A stretch of DNA of 64,000 bases, from NCBI GenBank assembly GCA_037349315.1, contig JBAIAC010000004.1, positions 24,865,001-24,929,000 on the forward strand, in the 5' to 3' direction. The position numbers and the translations under genes are program-made. The notes below the pieces were generated by a model. That model saw nothing but the letters and a program-made list of their open reading frames with translations. It was not told where the DNA came from and did no database searches. This DNA is from Chelydra serpentina (Eukaryota; Chordata; Testudines; Chelydridae). Shown here in pieces: positions 29,630 to 44,600 of the stretch (positions within the stretch are counted from its first letter, which is position 1; the number at the start of each line of letters is the position of its first letter).

Positions 29630-32600
29630 GTAAGGCTTCCTCTGTGGTAGATGGAAATGAAACCCTGCAGTTAACATTAACAGAGATCAAACTGAACAGG
29701 TTTTTTAAATATTTGATTTACACTTAGCCACTCCTGAAAAGATGAGCAGAAAGCAGTGTAAGTAGAGTGAAGCAAAATAATGATGTGATTAACATTCACA
29801 CAATAAAGCGTTCCCTATTCACATCTGTCAGAGAACATTTTATATTTAATATATTTCTATCCATAATTTAGAGCCAGGCTGACAATTTGCAAAAAGTAAT
29901 TTATGCAGAGAATTTCGTTTCTTTTTGTGTTTGGGTATTACCTTGCTTTTTACAAATGCAGCCATTATTTATAATTGTTCCATAAATTGTTTGTGTAAAC
30001 AAATCTCAAGCTATCATTGTTTGTGAATTATTCACAGTAAGTATTTGTATGAGTATCCCCCATTTTTGCTGTATGACTGGTCATCTGAGTCACATGGTAA
30101 TGTTTCAGTTTTCTTAAGTGGGTCCTCAGCAAAGCACTTAAGTATGGACTTAACTTTAAGCATGTGCATAAGGCCCATTGAAGTTAATAGGGTATGAATC
30201 GGGACTTAAACATGCGCTGAATAAGGCCCTGGATCACTTGCTGTAATCTTTAGGAACTAATTTAGCTTTTGTCAGAATAATTTGTGTTTTGTCACGAAGC
30301 AGGTTTAGATTTTTGATTAAATAAATGTGTTCTGAGCCAAAAATTCCCTTTTTGAAAACATTCATATTATTGTCCCAAGAAGTGACCAGCCAATAATTGG
30401 GGCCTTGTGGGTTGTATTTGTTAGGCGGAGAAATTGATTATATTAGTCAGATATATCTTTGGTACAATCCTGTTTACAACAAAAAAAAGTATGCCAAGTC
30501 CTGTATCCCTGAAACAGTGGGAAGAAACAACAGCAGTTTCCTTGCTAGCAATTTCCAAGTCTGCCTTTCCAGAGAGTCATGTGTCTGAGGAGTTCTGTCT
30601 CTTTGTTCCCTCTCAAGTCAATCCTCCTGATACCCTGCGGATGGCAAGAGTAGTATTCTTCCAGTTCTCAGCCTTTCCCTCCTTCCCTCTCCCACACCCA
30701 CCCTTTGCCAAATAATCTTTTAGTCCGTGTGTTTGTCATAAGTCCCAGGGAAATCGCTCAGACCAAACAGTTTAGACTTGTTCAGATTTTGCCATGCAGC
30801 CAGTTGCCTTGGACAGTAGTTTCTGTTGTTTCTAGCTACCTCACTCCATAAAGGGGATTAATTACGCCTTCCATTTAGCCAGAAAAAAGGTGGTTAGCAC
30901 ACCCATCAGCTTTAATGGGGTTTGTGATTGATGCAGCCATTAACACCGTCCATCACAACAATATGAATTAATCATTGCTCTCAGGGATGCTTGTGAAAAG
31001 TGAGCATAAAAAGATGTGAAACAAGGTTACATTCATATATGGTTCAAAATTTGCAATGACTAGAGCTGGTTGGGAATTTGCCATTGGAATGATTTTTTGA
31101 TAGAAAACGGAGTTTCCACAAAAAAGAAATTTTCCAAAAATGTTGATTTTCCTTCAGAAAAATCAACATGAAATACCTCATTTTTGGCTAGTTTGACCTG
31201 AATCAGAATATGATATTTTGTTGAACTCACCTGAAATGTTTAGTTTTGAATCAGTTGAAAAAGCATTAAACTGCATTTCCCTATCAACACATTGCCTTTT
31301 GGGAGATGTAGACCAGCCAGGGAGCCAGTCCCTTAGGAGAGAATGGGGGCATCAGGTTCTGAACTACAGCTCCCATGAAGCACTGGGCAGTTATGGGAAA
31401 ATGCAGTTTAATATTGAACTGACTCAAAATTAAGCATTTCAGTTCACTTCAATAAGCCAAAATGAAACATTTTGATTTCAATGTGAAAATGTTTCGTTTT
31501 GCTCACAAATGTTGAAATAAAACATTTTAACATTGCTGAATAGAATTTTTTTGGAATTTCTGTTCTGCAAAAAATGTGAAATTTCAGTTTTGCATTCCGA
31601 TTTGCAATGAAAGGAAATGTTGCAATGTTGGAATTTCCCAAAGGATGAATATTCCAAATTCCAGTCAGCTTTAACAATAACATGCTTATACTTTTTCACC
31701 CAGCTGTCTATAGCTTTAATTGTATTTATTACATCATGACATAGGTTTTATAGACGTGAGTTTGGGATGACTGCGTACCTCACAAATTGTCACACTGTAT
31801 TACTCTTGTGGGCAGTGGCCATATTTTCATTAAGTGTGGGTAGGCCCCACTCCTGACTGGGACTTCCAGGTATTATGACAATACAATAATAAATACTATT
31901 AATAAGTTTATACACAGTAACTTTTACACAATATCATCATGTTTGCTCTCTCTCTCTAATGATCATGTATCTGTCTACCCACACATACACATTTATAGAA
32001 CTATTTCTCTCTCTCTCCTCATCACCTACAAAAGTTCAGAAGAAAGTTTATTAGGATTACCCTGTTCAATTCTTTTTGACTGAGTCTTGAGAGATTATCT
32101 GCTAAACTCTACTGAAATCTTGTGCTAGTCAGAGTCAGTGTTAATCCAAAGAAAAAGCTAACTGGAAAAGCTAAATATGAAAGCTCTCCAAGGACTCTAA
32201 GCACCGAAAGACTAGAGAGAGTCCAAGATCAGTGGAATCAAAATCTGATTTCCCTGAAGAATGATCTAACTAGATGGGGAAAAGTTTTCTACATTACTAG
32301 TATCACCTTTTAAAGTACCTTTCCATCACCAACAGTTTTTTTAAATAGCCAAAAAGACCTTCATTCACACTAATGACAGTATTGCACGCTTAAACACTAG
32401 TTCTTAAAGTTAGACCTGAGCTTAAATACCTTGCTGAATCTGGGCCTTCATGGAACAGATCCAAACCCTTCTTTTGTAGCAGTGGAACTAGCTATTCTAG
32501 CAGTGGAACTTTAAATAGTTTGTGAACCCTGTAGTGGGGCTCATCATGTTTTTATCTTAGAAGTCACCAGAAATCAGTCAGAGCAGCAGTTTGTACATAG

Positions 32601-35600
32601 CTAGGCCTGGCACATTTGGGTATACTTAGTAAATATAGTTATCTGAGACCCAGTTGTGCCCATGTTGTTTCTTCCCATTGTTTTTGTTGTGTAAGCAGCA
32701 AAAGACACAATAGGAACACATCTAGACCTGCACAGTGTGTGTGTGAGTGTTGGGGGTTGGGATTTGGTGAGACCCCATTGTGAATACACACACCTTGCAT
32801 GATGTGCAGCCCAATTCTATGGGATTTCCTGTGTGGCAATGGTGGGAGTGTGATGGGGCCCTGTGATGGGTCTGGCACCGCAGCGCCCCTTTGTGGCTGA
32901 GGTGTCGGGGCCTCACCATTCTTAAGTCCTCACGCCCGTCCCTTTAAGGGCGTCCTGTTGTGGCCTAATGGCCAGTTTCCCCTCGCTCTCCCCTTGGTCG
33001 GGGTAGTGGGCCCCAATGGCCAGAGTCCGTGTGTCACACCCCGAGTATCAGGGCAGCGTGGCCCAATGGCCAGAGTCCACATACCTCGCCCCGTGTCGCA
33101 GGGCAGTGTGGCCCAGCGGCCAGAGTCCTTACAACTCGCCCCACGTATCAGGGCTGTGTGGCCCAATGGCCAGAGTCCATATACCTCGTCCCAAGGATCA
33201 GGGCAGCGTGGCTCAATGGCCAGAGTCCCTAGCCTTCCTTCTCCCCGGTGGGGAAGTGCAGCCTAATGGCTGGAGTAGTTGGGGGACCCAGGCCCGCCCT
33301 GTCCACCGGGTCCCGACCCAGGGCTCACCTATTAGCGGAACTCCTCCCTGCGCTTAGCTTGGCGGTGATCCGTCCACAACACACCGAGCATCAGTGCGGC
33401 TTTAACGCTGTCGGCCTCTAAAGTTCCCCTGGGTCACTTCCTACCCTCAACGTCCGGCTCTCCGGTCCGTCCCCTCCTGTCGCAGCCTCCGTCCGGGGTG
33501 CAGAGGGCGTCCCAGCTTGGTTGGCCGCTGGATCCTGGGGTCTTGGCTGTCCCACCTTGGGAGCTGGCGGTGTGCTTCCTTCTCCTCCAGTGGTCAGCCC
33601 AGACTGAGCATCTTTGCAGGCTTTTATACCTAGGCTGCAGTTAGAGCATGCCCAGAAGGGCTTCTGGGGCGGGGCTTCCTCTGCCAGGAAGGAAGGGTTA
33701 ACCCCTGCGGTGCCAGTGCAGGGCCGCTCTGCCCCGTCACAGGCCCTAAGAACTGGTGCACCAAGGGTCCTCTGGACATTGGATCTTACAGGGGATGACT
33801 GAGTTACTGGGGTTACAAAAGTAAGGATTAGGCTGGACAAGCCTCCATGTAGCAGCTCCATGGCAGGTGGAGGATAGGGGAAGAGCAGGGAGAAAGGATT
33901 GTTTCCCGGACCACCTCTGCATGAATGTAAAACTGAGGCTATGTCTACACTACCACTTATGTCAGTATAATTTATGTTGCTCAGGGGTGTGAATACCTTC
34001 CCCGAGTGACACAAGTTACATTGACAGACGCGCCGGTGTGGACAGCACTATGTCGGCGGGAGAGCTTCCCACCGACATAGCTACTGCTGCTTGTGCGGGG
34101 TGGATTAATTAACTCAATGGAAGAGCTCTCTCTGGTAGGCTGAGACGGGCTACACTCGAGAGTGCAGCTGCACCACTGTAAGCTCTCTAGTGTAGACACA
34201 GCCTGAGTTACCTGAGTTGGGAACTGGGAAAAGAACTTCCCCTGATGAACGAGGAATCGAGTCTTGTATTAATAGGGCTCATAGAAATATAGTGGGTGGG
34301 TCATCCTGGGATAATACAGCTCTGCCCCCAGTTCAAGCGTAGTTTAATGTATTGAAACACCTCTGTTATCTACAGCAGCCAGGATGGGTAAGAAATGGTG
34401 TCCCTAGCCTCGGTTTGTCAGAGAGGGTGATGGATGGCAGGAGAGAGATCACTTGATCATTACCTGTTAGGTTCACTCACTCCGGGGCACCTGGCATTGG
34501 CCACTGTCGGTGGACAGGATACTGCGCTGGATGGACCTTTGGTCTGACCCAGTACGGCCATTATGTTCTTATGATTAAATATGGTCTTGGGGGCCTAACT
34601 TTAGGCACTCAATTTTCAAAAATTTGGCCCAAATTTCATTCCTCAGATCCCTTATCCCAAATCCTAGCTCTCTCTGCCCAACATTACTCCCATCTCCCTC
34701 ATTACCCCAGTGCGGTGACAAGCCAGCTACATGCCTGAATGAGCAAAACCCACTTAACACTTCCCAGCAGAATCATCATATGCGATCACAGTGTAGTTTT
34801 CAGGCAAACACTACCAGTTCTATATTAAAAACTTCATGCTATTCATAGACACATTCAGAACCTTCTGTTTGTTTAGTTAAATCTTGCTTTCTTGCTATTT
34901 TTCTCCCCAGTAAATCTGGAAGTCTCTATTTTGGGATTTAGCATTTTCTCAGCCACGTCTATACAGATTAAATCTAACAATAATTGACAAGGAAGGGCTA
35001 TATCCTATGCTAAATGTCAATTATTTGCATAATGAGGAGGGTGCAGTGAATAAGGTTACCCCTTTTTTTGGATGTTGCTGAATATAAGTTTTAAAGCAAA
35101 GTTTTGAGATTTCTAGAATGTTCATTATGTTTCATGCCGATAATGTTGTATGGGTGTTTATGTTGCTGTTGTTTTCATTGCAGGGACTATGCAGCATCTA
35201 GAGCTGAACTGTTATCCTTTTCTCAGCTACAGTTCACTGGATCCAGGACAGAGACTGAAAACCTCCTTTTTGACTGTTCTTATTTTAAAGCTAAAGTAGA
35301 GGTACTGTTTGCAACCCATGTGCAAATAAGGGGTGGATAATTGGAGCTTGCATTTGAAAGGCCTGATCCTGCGAAGACTTGCACACGTGAGTCATTTTGC
35401 TGATATGAGCAGTTCCTGCTCTGCAGAAAGTTCAATAGGATCTACTCAAGTGATTCACGTGCAGAGGTCTCGGGAGGAACAGGTCTTAAAACAATGCATT
35501 TAAGGGACGCGCTCATAAAATCAGTGACGTTAGAAGCACAGCTTTGTGAGCATTATAATTTCCAGGCATGACAAAGGCTTGGGGAGCCTTCGGGAAAGCT

Positions 35601-38600
35601 CTCCAGATTTGTGAGATTTAGTCGAGTCTGTGCTAGTTACTGAAAATAAACCCCCAAACCCTAGAGGTTGAAGAATAACTGTAGAATGAGAGTCTTCCAA
35701 ACTACCTCAACTTAACTAGATGATACTTCTGCTTCTGAAAAATCTCTATTCTGCTCAGCACTCTGAAAATTAAAGGTGACCTGCAGAAAAAAGTAATACA
35801 TAACCCTGACCTCACTGATATGTACCGCATGTTTCTATCAACCACTCTCGGTGGGTGGATAGTGGCCATTCATGCAGGCCCTGATTTAGCAAAGCATGTA
35901 AGCATATGCTTAACTTTAAGCATGGAGTAGTTCCATCAACCGCCATTGGGATGGGATTCATTCTTCCCAGCAGAATTGCTACCCTTTGAGGTTGAGATTT
36001 TTCAAAGAACCTAGGCACACACCCCACCCTATTAGCAGGTAAATATTCTGCACCAGGCCACCGGTGCTACGCTTTATCATAAGAAGAAAATTCCCTTCTC
36101 AGCACTGGGAAGCAACCAGCTCATGCCTTAAAGCACGAGGGCTGATTTCTGACCTAGCTCGCACATATGTAAACTTAAATGATGTACCTCACCGGTCTCC
36201 CAGACACAATGGGTTGCACAGGGTGATCAGTACCTATAACTATTGACTGGCGCTCGCTCTTCCCCCTCTCTTCTCTCAGACAACTATGAGCCGTGAGGCA
36301 CAGGCCATCCTCTCAGAGCCACCAGAAAACCGAACCTCAGAAGGCGTCAAGCTGGTAAGGTTTGAGAAAGATGACTTGTTGATGCAAGTGACATGGGCCC
36401 CTGTGCTTCGAAGTATCGATATGGGTCCTAAATTTCCCAAAGTACCAGGGGTGTTTGGATCCAGGCCAAAACATAAAGAGTCAATGCCTCAGATGTTGTA
36501 AATTGGCATAGCTCCGTTGACCTCCGTGGAGTTACTTCAGTTTATACCACTTGGCTCAAGGCACTGACTCTGGCTTTGAATTTCTCCTCAGTTTTGGGGC
36601 GGTTCAGCTCTGAGGGGCTTTGATTTGGTGAAAATCCTGCAAATAAAAAGAGAGAGAGATTGAAAATATCGTTGGCAGAGAGCAGACTAGAAGCAGCTGT
36701 CTCAGGCAGAGTTATTCCGTTCAGATCAAACAGAGCTGTGGATGTTTGGAAATAACTCATTTTACTGTATATTTAACTTCAAGCTTTCCATTTGTTTGGA
36801 GGCAATCAGAGATTTGTGCTCAAACAAGGCTATTCTCACCCAGTTTTTATTCATGAAGCACAGTATTCATGAGGCTCCACTATTGAACTGTCAGGATGGA
36901 AGAGATGCCTGGATGTAAATGGAGTTGTTTTCAGAATGCAGCTCCCCTCATGAACCTAAATGTGTTCACAGAGAAAAAAGTTGAAAACAAGCCACAGTAC
37001 TGTATGTGATAGCCTTTAAACTATGGGGTGTGATAACGATTGCATTACAGGATACTTCTGAGTTGCGCTTGCCATAAGATTTTCACTCCATGCATCTGAA
37101 GAAGTGGTTTAGATTAAAACACGAAAGCTTATGCCCAAATAAATCTGTTAGTCTTTAAGGTGCCACCGGGCTACTTGCCATAAGAGATTCTGATGTCTGC
37201 CATATACAATCTCCAGGAGAGCAGTTCTGTTCTGAGATTTGGAGCCTTCCCTCTCCTACATAGTTTATAGAGAACGTCTATACTCAGTAAGAGAAACACA
37301 AAAGGGTTTAATTTTTGCCCTACCATCTGTCACATTTCCTTTTAACCTGACTTCTTCTTTTCTTTATAATTCCTCCTTAACTGACTGCTTATTTTCAAGC
37401 AAGTGCACATCCTGGTTTTATTTCTAGTATTCAAATCTCTAAATAATATAGTAGTGCACCTGTCTACCTGTGGGGCTATCCATGGTCTCATGTCCCACCA
37501 TGGCTAATAAGATCAATTGCAGTTGCGAGGCAAGCCCACAGCTACACCACAGCTGCTCACTCAGCTGCCCTTCCAACAGAGCTGCAGTGAGTCACCGCTC
37601 AGGCATGCAGCAACAACCCAGTTGAACTAACTCTTCCCACAGAGCCTGCAGTGACTCAGCCTTCAGGCACCTGGCAGCAGCCTATCCTGGAGCAGAATCT
37701 GGGTCAGATGACCCCCCCAGGCGCTGGTATTTCCCCACGTTGTCAGAACTGCAGATCCAGAGGCAGTGCCTGACAGCAGTGGGGATATAAGAGGATAGAT
37801 TATAACTATTCGAGTTGGAATTTGGCCAAGACATTGTGCTGGCACCTGCACTCTTGTGAAGAATTTCTTTGGATCTTAGTGCTAACTCCGGGGGGGCATT
37901 GTGGAAGATGCTGAATACTTGCAACTTTCATTAACATTAATTGGCCTTTGGGCCTCACTCTCCAAGGTGCTGGCCACTATTAAGGACATGTTTGGCATCC
38001 TCAGCTTCCACTGACTTTAGCACTTTGCATGGTGTAGTCCATGGGGTCTCAGCCTGGAGGACATGACCACTCTATACTACCTTTATTGTGGAAGGCGTGT
38101 CAGAGAGAGGCTAAGTAGATGATAGCAGGGGTCCTAAGAAGGGTGGTAGTTATCCCAGTATAGAAAAGATGTTGGTATGGAAAAGGTTGAGAACTATTGA
38201 TCTAGGCCAAGATTTCCAAATATGACTAATGATTTTAATTGCCTCAATTTTTGGAAGCCCAGCCTGAGAGCCCATAGAGAGGCTTGGATTTTCAGAAAGC
38301 ACAGAGCACCTGTCCTCTGAAAATTTAGGCCCATTTTCAGTGTTTCAAGTTGGTTATCCGAAGACTGACACACCCAAAATCACTAGTCATGTTTGAAAAG
38401 CTTGGCTGTGCTTAAAAACCAGAATTGTGGTTTTATATCTCATTACTATTCACTCTGATCTTAAAAGAAATGCATTCATGTAGCATTGTGCGTATACGTA
38501 TATCAAAATCCAGAGATGAAATGTGAAAAGTCAGAATATGTGGGGGAAAAAAAAATGATTGTTACTGAAAACTTAAAATGGCCATTTTTTGTTTTGATGC

Positions 38601-41600
38601 TTTTCTTCCACTATAAAAGATTCTATAGCACTGGACAGTCATGGTCCACAACACTGTATTAACATTACTGTAAGGTGTAGCATTTACGACTGACTATAGA
38701 ATACTGTGTTGTTGTTTTGCTTTAATAATGGTTGTAAGTACTGTAAATATGATTGTGAGTCCAGTAATATCCACAACCATTGGCAGAAGGCTTTTCATCA
38801 CTCTCATGGAAATGAAGCTTCCTAGGACCTCACAGGAGCTGTTCAACACCTTGTAGGAATTGGCTTTAAGGGCCATCATTGCCCTGTATCCCTCTTTCTG
38901 ACAACTAGGCTGGGGGAAAGGGACTGTAGGTCAGAGAGAAGCATCTCCTGAGGGATAACGCTGAAACAGGGGGCCTCCAGGCCAGGTTTAGAGTTAGGGT
39001 GTCCAGTTCTGCACTGACTTTGGAGCAGCCTCAGAGCAAGGGGTGTCCCTGGGCAGGGTGAAGGTGGGGAGGAATGTAAGAGGGAGAGTTTAGATCATAG
39101 GCAGGAGGAAGCAAGGCTGCAACGTTCCCGTGCCCCACTGGTTATAGGCTGCCCTCGCCTCCACCACGGCTGCACCAGCTCCCATAAACCCCGAGTACCT
39201 GTAACTCACCTCCCACTTGGTCTCTGAACTAGCACTAGTGCTGGCCAGATTACTTTCTGTGCCGTAAAGCCTTGTAATTTCTCCTCTCTAAGGCCTGATC
39301 TTGTGACGTGCTGAGCACCTCCCATGAGGAGCAGAATACTCTTGACTCCTTCTGAGTGCACCTTGCAGGATCAAACCTTCATGAGAGGTTGGTTCACACA
39401 GGCAAAATTGCATCTGTTGGCACACCTCAGTTCCCCGTTGACTCCCAGGAAAACAATCACACTCACCATTGCTCTTCTCCCACAACCTCAGTGTTCGTTT
39501 ACCTGAACCGTGCAATGCGTTGAACCCCACTCCCTCTATTTCTTCCCCCACTTGTAGGCCATGCTGTCTTTGCAGGCCACGGTCAGCACTTTCTCTGAAT
39601 ACCCAGTCCACATCCAGGAAAAACTGGCTCAGATGGGTTGGTATGAATGGTAAGTTTGCTGTGATGCCACTGGAGATGAAGGTAAATGTATGGCAAGTCC
39701 CATTGACTTCAGTGGGTGTTGAGGAAACATAGTGAATGGCAGAATTTCATCTTGACTAGGCAAAAGATTAAGGGAAAACAGGCAGAGAAGCAGAAAACAG
39801 GAATCAAGGAGAGGTAGTATGTAAAGGAATAGGCAGTCATTGACAATTGACGGAGATTAAAACAAAGGAGGCAAGTGCTGTGAAATTAACTAAGTAGGCA
39901 TGAGTTAAAATAATTAATTGAATGACTGAACCCTCAAGATCTGCACACGAGCTAGGTCTAACTATGCAGCAATGTGCTCTCATTGCTGTTATTTTTGTTC
40001 TTTCCTTCCTGTTATTTGATATGTCTCGTCACATCTCCTCTTAAATTAGGCCCCAATTCTGCAACTGGATCTGCGCAGGTGGACATTTTTTCCCCAGTCC
40101 GCGGGTTTCCGAATGGGTGCTACGGGTTGCCCATGCAGACCCGATTGCAGGATTTGGGCCTAAGATCATAACCTCTTCAGGACAGGGCCCAGGTCCTCCT
40201 ATGTGTTCACAGAGAACCGAAACAACTGGGTCCTGATTCTGACTGGGTCTTTGACACAAATATCATCATCAGTAATTTGGCAATAATGTGTCTACCAAAC
40301 CTTAGAACAGACTGATTGAAAATGGTTGTAAACCATAACATTTAGCTCAAACTTAAACCCTTCTCGCTAGCTTTCAGTGTATTCTGTTTCAATGTTGCCA
40401 CCTTTCATGATTTTGTCACAAGTCTCATGTTATTTGGTATTTTCTTAACGCTCGGGCCCCAGATTTCATTGTAAAGAAGTCAAAGTTTCTAGCTCTCATG
40501 GTTGCGGAGTCAAACGTACAAATATGACCCAAGTACACCCTACAGACTCAAAAGGAGGGAAGGCTGGCTGAGAGGAAGGATGGTCTAGTGGTTAAAGCAC
40601 TAACCTGGGACTTGAGACCCAGGTTTAATTTCCTGCTCCACCACAGGCTGGCTATACATGTGACCTTGGGCAAGTCACTGAGTCTCTGTGCCTTAGTTCC
40701 CCATGTTAGCATGGCCCCCAGTGTAGTGAGGACAAAACATTTTAGCTTGTGAGGTGCTCACATACTATGGTGATGGGGGGCCATCTATGTCCCTTAGATA
40801 GAAATAGCAATTAAGTCCCTAATTATTATTTTTTAAAGTCGCACAATTTTCAAACCAATCTCATGATTTTTCTGGGGCCTGCCTCATGATTTTTGAATAC
40901 TCGGGATTAATAATACTGCAGTTTGGAATCCACTTCCAGTCAGTACCTATCTTTCTAAAAAACCCACAGCACAAACCACCTCCGGTGGAGAATGTTCTCT
41001 TTTTTATTTCATTATATTTATTTCATTATAAAATTATTTCATTATATTTATGTCATTATAAAATTTGTCAGCCCTTGGTCATTTGCTCATTTATGGGCCT
41101 AAAAGTGACTACTTAATGTTTTTTCATTAAATGTTGTGCCATCTTTCCTCCATGGATCTTGTTTCTTTCATTCTTATTTGTCACTCCAGTGAAGCAGAGT
41201 GGAATGAGCTATTTAGCCATATAGTAAAGTAACAATGAATGAGGCAAGAGGAGTGCTGAACTGGTGCTATTATTTCAACAGAATCCATTCAGTGATTGCT
41301 TTCTCTTCATGGAGAGCTTTGCGCTATTATTTCACAAAATGACACTGTGAATATAATTGCTTTGATTCAGAGCACTGGAATCTTACAGGTAACAAATCAC
41401 GCCCCCCCCCCAGTGAATAATAATTCAATTATGCAGTGGGCTTATAACAGTTCGAAATAGCCTATTCTTATTTCACAAATATCATATTTACTGCTGGAAA
41501 CAAACCATTTCTGCAAAGTGAAATATTGAATCTATATATCTTAGCTCCTGTAAGCTTACAAATGGATGAACACATAACTACACTCCTTAGTATTTTTAAT

Positions 41601-44600
41601 AAAAGAGGGACTGCACAGATGCTGAGATGCTTGGTAGTCCATTTCCTTGATTCATATGTAGTCTGCTTATTTACTACTTGGTGCTGTTGTTTAGATCGAG
41701 ATTTTAAAATTAAACTCAAGCAGTGATTTTTCACATAGCAAACCAGATTCTAATCTCAATTGCACCAGCATCCAGGCAGATCTACTTAGGACACTGGAAT
41801 TACACCTAACTCAGGGTGATGAATTACATCAGTGAAACTGGATTCAGAATCTTGCCAAGTATCCAAGAAAACGTCAACTGGGCATGAACTCCTCACTTAC
41901 ACTGGTATAAGTCAGGGGTTAACACCATTTAACTCAATGTAGCACAAAACTGGTGTAAGTGAGGGGAGAATTTGATCCAGTGTGATGAAAGCCCAGCTCA
42001 AAATTGGACATTCAGGGTAACATTTTCAAATATATTTTAGGTGCCTAAAGATGCAGATGGGGACATAGGGCTAGAGCCACAAAATAATTTAGGTACCCAG
42101 CTATCACTTCAAGAACTTAAGTCCAAAATTTAGATCCTCAAAATCCCTGTTCAGGTGCCACCTAACTCTGTAGGTGTCTAAAGTTCCTAGATTCCTAAGT
42201 TTCCATTGGTAAATCGCCCATGGCATCTACATTTATGCCAGTGGGCCAGAGGCGCTGTCTTTCTACGTTGCGGGGTGGATGCTCGACCCCTGCTCTGCCC
42301 CAGGTCCCGCCCCCCACTCCACCTCTTCCCCCAAATCCCCCACCCGTGTCCTGCCTCTTCCTGCCCCACCCTGCCCCTCCCCCAAACGCATTCTGCCCTC
42401 AATCCTTCCCCTCCCCCCCCCAGCACCTCCTGCATAAGGCTGACCAACCAATCCATGGGGACCAGAGGTGCTGGGATGGAGGGGGAGGAGCTGATCGGCA
42501 GGGCTGCCGTTGGGCAGGAGGCACCAAGGGGAGGGGGAGGAGCTGATTGGGGGGCTGCTGGTGGGTGCTGAGCACCCACTATTTTTTTTCAGCATGGTGG
42601 TGTAACAATTCGAACAGGAGAGACTGAGACTCACCCCAGAATAGCCTATAGGCCAGTGGCCAGGGGTGCTCACGTAGGAGGTGGGAGACCTTGGTTCAAG
42701 TCCCTGCTCCAAATCAGGGAGAGTGGGGATTTGAGCCTCTCTCTCTAACCTCCTGGGTGAGTGCTCTGACTACGGGGCTATAAAGTATAAGGCAGGACAC
42801 ATCCTCCTCCACCCTTTTTGTGAGAAAGGATTGACCTGGCTTAGGGGGTCTAACTCCATGACAAGGTTCACAGCTGTGAATCCCGAGTGGAGTTAGGTGC
42901 TTAACTCCCTCTGAGGAATGAAGCTTGGGCCACAACCCTCTTCTCAGAATTTCCTATTGGCTAGCTTAGGTGGCTCCCTGCTCAGCTTACTGGCATTTGT
43001 GAATCCCTTTCTTAGGTGCTAAAAGTTAGGCTCAGCATCGCAATGTCTAACAGAGGCACCGACTTTACAGTGTACCGGGGGGTGCTCAACCCTTGCTCTT
43101 CCCCAGACCCCATCCCTGCCTCTTCCTACCCCATTCCACCCCATCCCCCAAGCACGCCCCGTTCCCTTTGCAGATCCAGCATCTAATGGGATTTTCAAAA
43201 GCGCCTAGGCTCCTAACTCCCATAGGAGTTAAGGCACCGAAATTCCTTTAAAAAAATCTGGCCTGAAGTATTAAAACACTTTTGAAAATGGGACTTATGC
43301 TCCTAAATCACTTAGGTGCTTGCTTTTGAAAACATTAGTCTTGTGATGCTGACACAAGTACAGTATATAACTTTATAACTTGCAGTAACAGAGTCCCACA
43401 CTAGGAAATTTTACTTCCATTGGTACCAAAGACTTGCATTAACTGGCCACAAGAGATAACTACAATAAGGCTAGGGATGAATGCCTTTAAGAGAAGATGA
43501 GAAAAAAGGAGGAAATTAAGCTCTATATCTACAAGTTTGATATCAAAAGACTCAATTTTGCTCTCCAGTATTCAGAGTCACATCTCCATAAGTCTCAGAA
43601 AATCCACTCGAGCATGTGCATGCACAAGCATAATAGATTTTTCTAGGTATGTGGAAATACAAGCCCACATGCTATCGAGTAGAATCAAGCCCCAAACGTT
43701 TTTGACCCGATTTTCAGAGGAAATGAGCTCCCACTGATATCAGGAGCAGCTGTGGTGCTCATCAGCTCTGAAAATCAGGCCATTTAATTTCTAATACTCC
43801 CACCATGATTCTAATACTTTGTTACATACTAATTTTCAGGCAAGGCGCTCTACAAAACTTAATGAAATCCCACAACTGAAGTATAAAGTAGGTAATTGTA
43901 TCCCCATTTACAAAGGGGCAAACTGAGGTCCAGAGAAGTCATTTGACTTGCTTATTGCCATGTGGCTAGTTGGCTACAGAGGAAGGACTAGAGAATCCAG
44001 AAGTTCTAATCCTTGTCCCCTTTGCTAGGGCCTGTTTTAAAATAATGGGACTATTCACATGCTTAAAGTTAAGCATGAGGGTAAGTCTTTTCAGAATTGG
44101 TGTCTATACTTGTGCTAGGAGCTATGAGATTGGCCTGTTGTTCCAATTCTCTGCTTATTGTAGATACATTTAACCAGTATATTCACCGCTGAAACAAGTC
44201 CTGGTTCCATTAAAGTTTATGGCAAAACTCCAGTTTGAATTCAGACTATGTATATGTGACGGTGTTCCCCATAAAACTTTATGGGGAGATGCTTATAGAT
44301 GTATATATGTAACTAAAATATGTTTTATGCTACATGTGCCATGTAACATATCTCTGTGAAAGTTATGACCTACTGAATTTACTCCTCCTGTTTGTATGCA
44401 TGTATCATTGTTGTAGTTGGAGTTATGAAGATTGGTTTTATATTTGCTGGTTTTGTACATAGCCTTTGTAAGTGCATGGGATCATCTTTGGAGCAAAGAA
44501 TGCCTGTTAAATGCGAGCACTTGACAGACAAAAGACGTTGCAGACCCCAATCCACATTGGGGCCGGGTCTGGAATGCAACTGGTTAGACTGGTTAGGGCG

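Noticed and set aside
33418..34014. 198-codon minus frame
   Set aside because: It spans a solo LTR end, its flank and part of a MITE; no domain.
38694..38879. Hydrophobic 61-codon minus frame
   Set aside because: No start context, splice sites or homology recognised; intronic on the opposite strand.
40565..40620. Possible tRNA gene (GGTCTAGTGGTTAAAGCAC)
   Set aside because: The tRNA-like head belongs to a MIR-type SINE; no cloverleaf with an intact acceptor stem.
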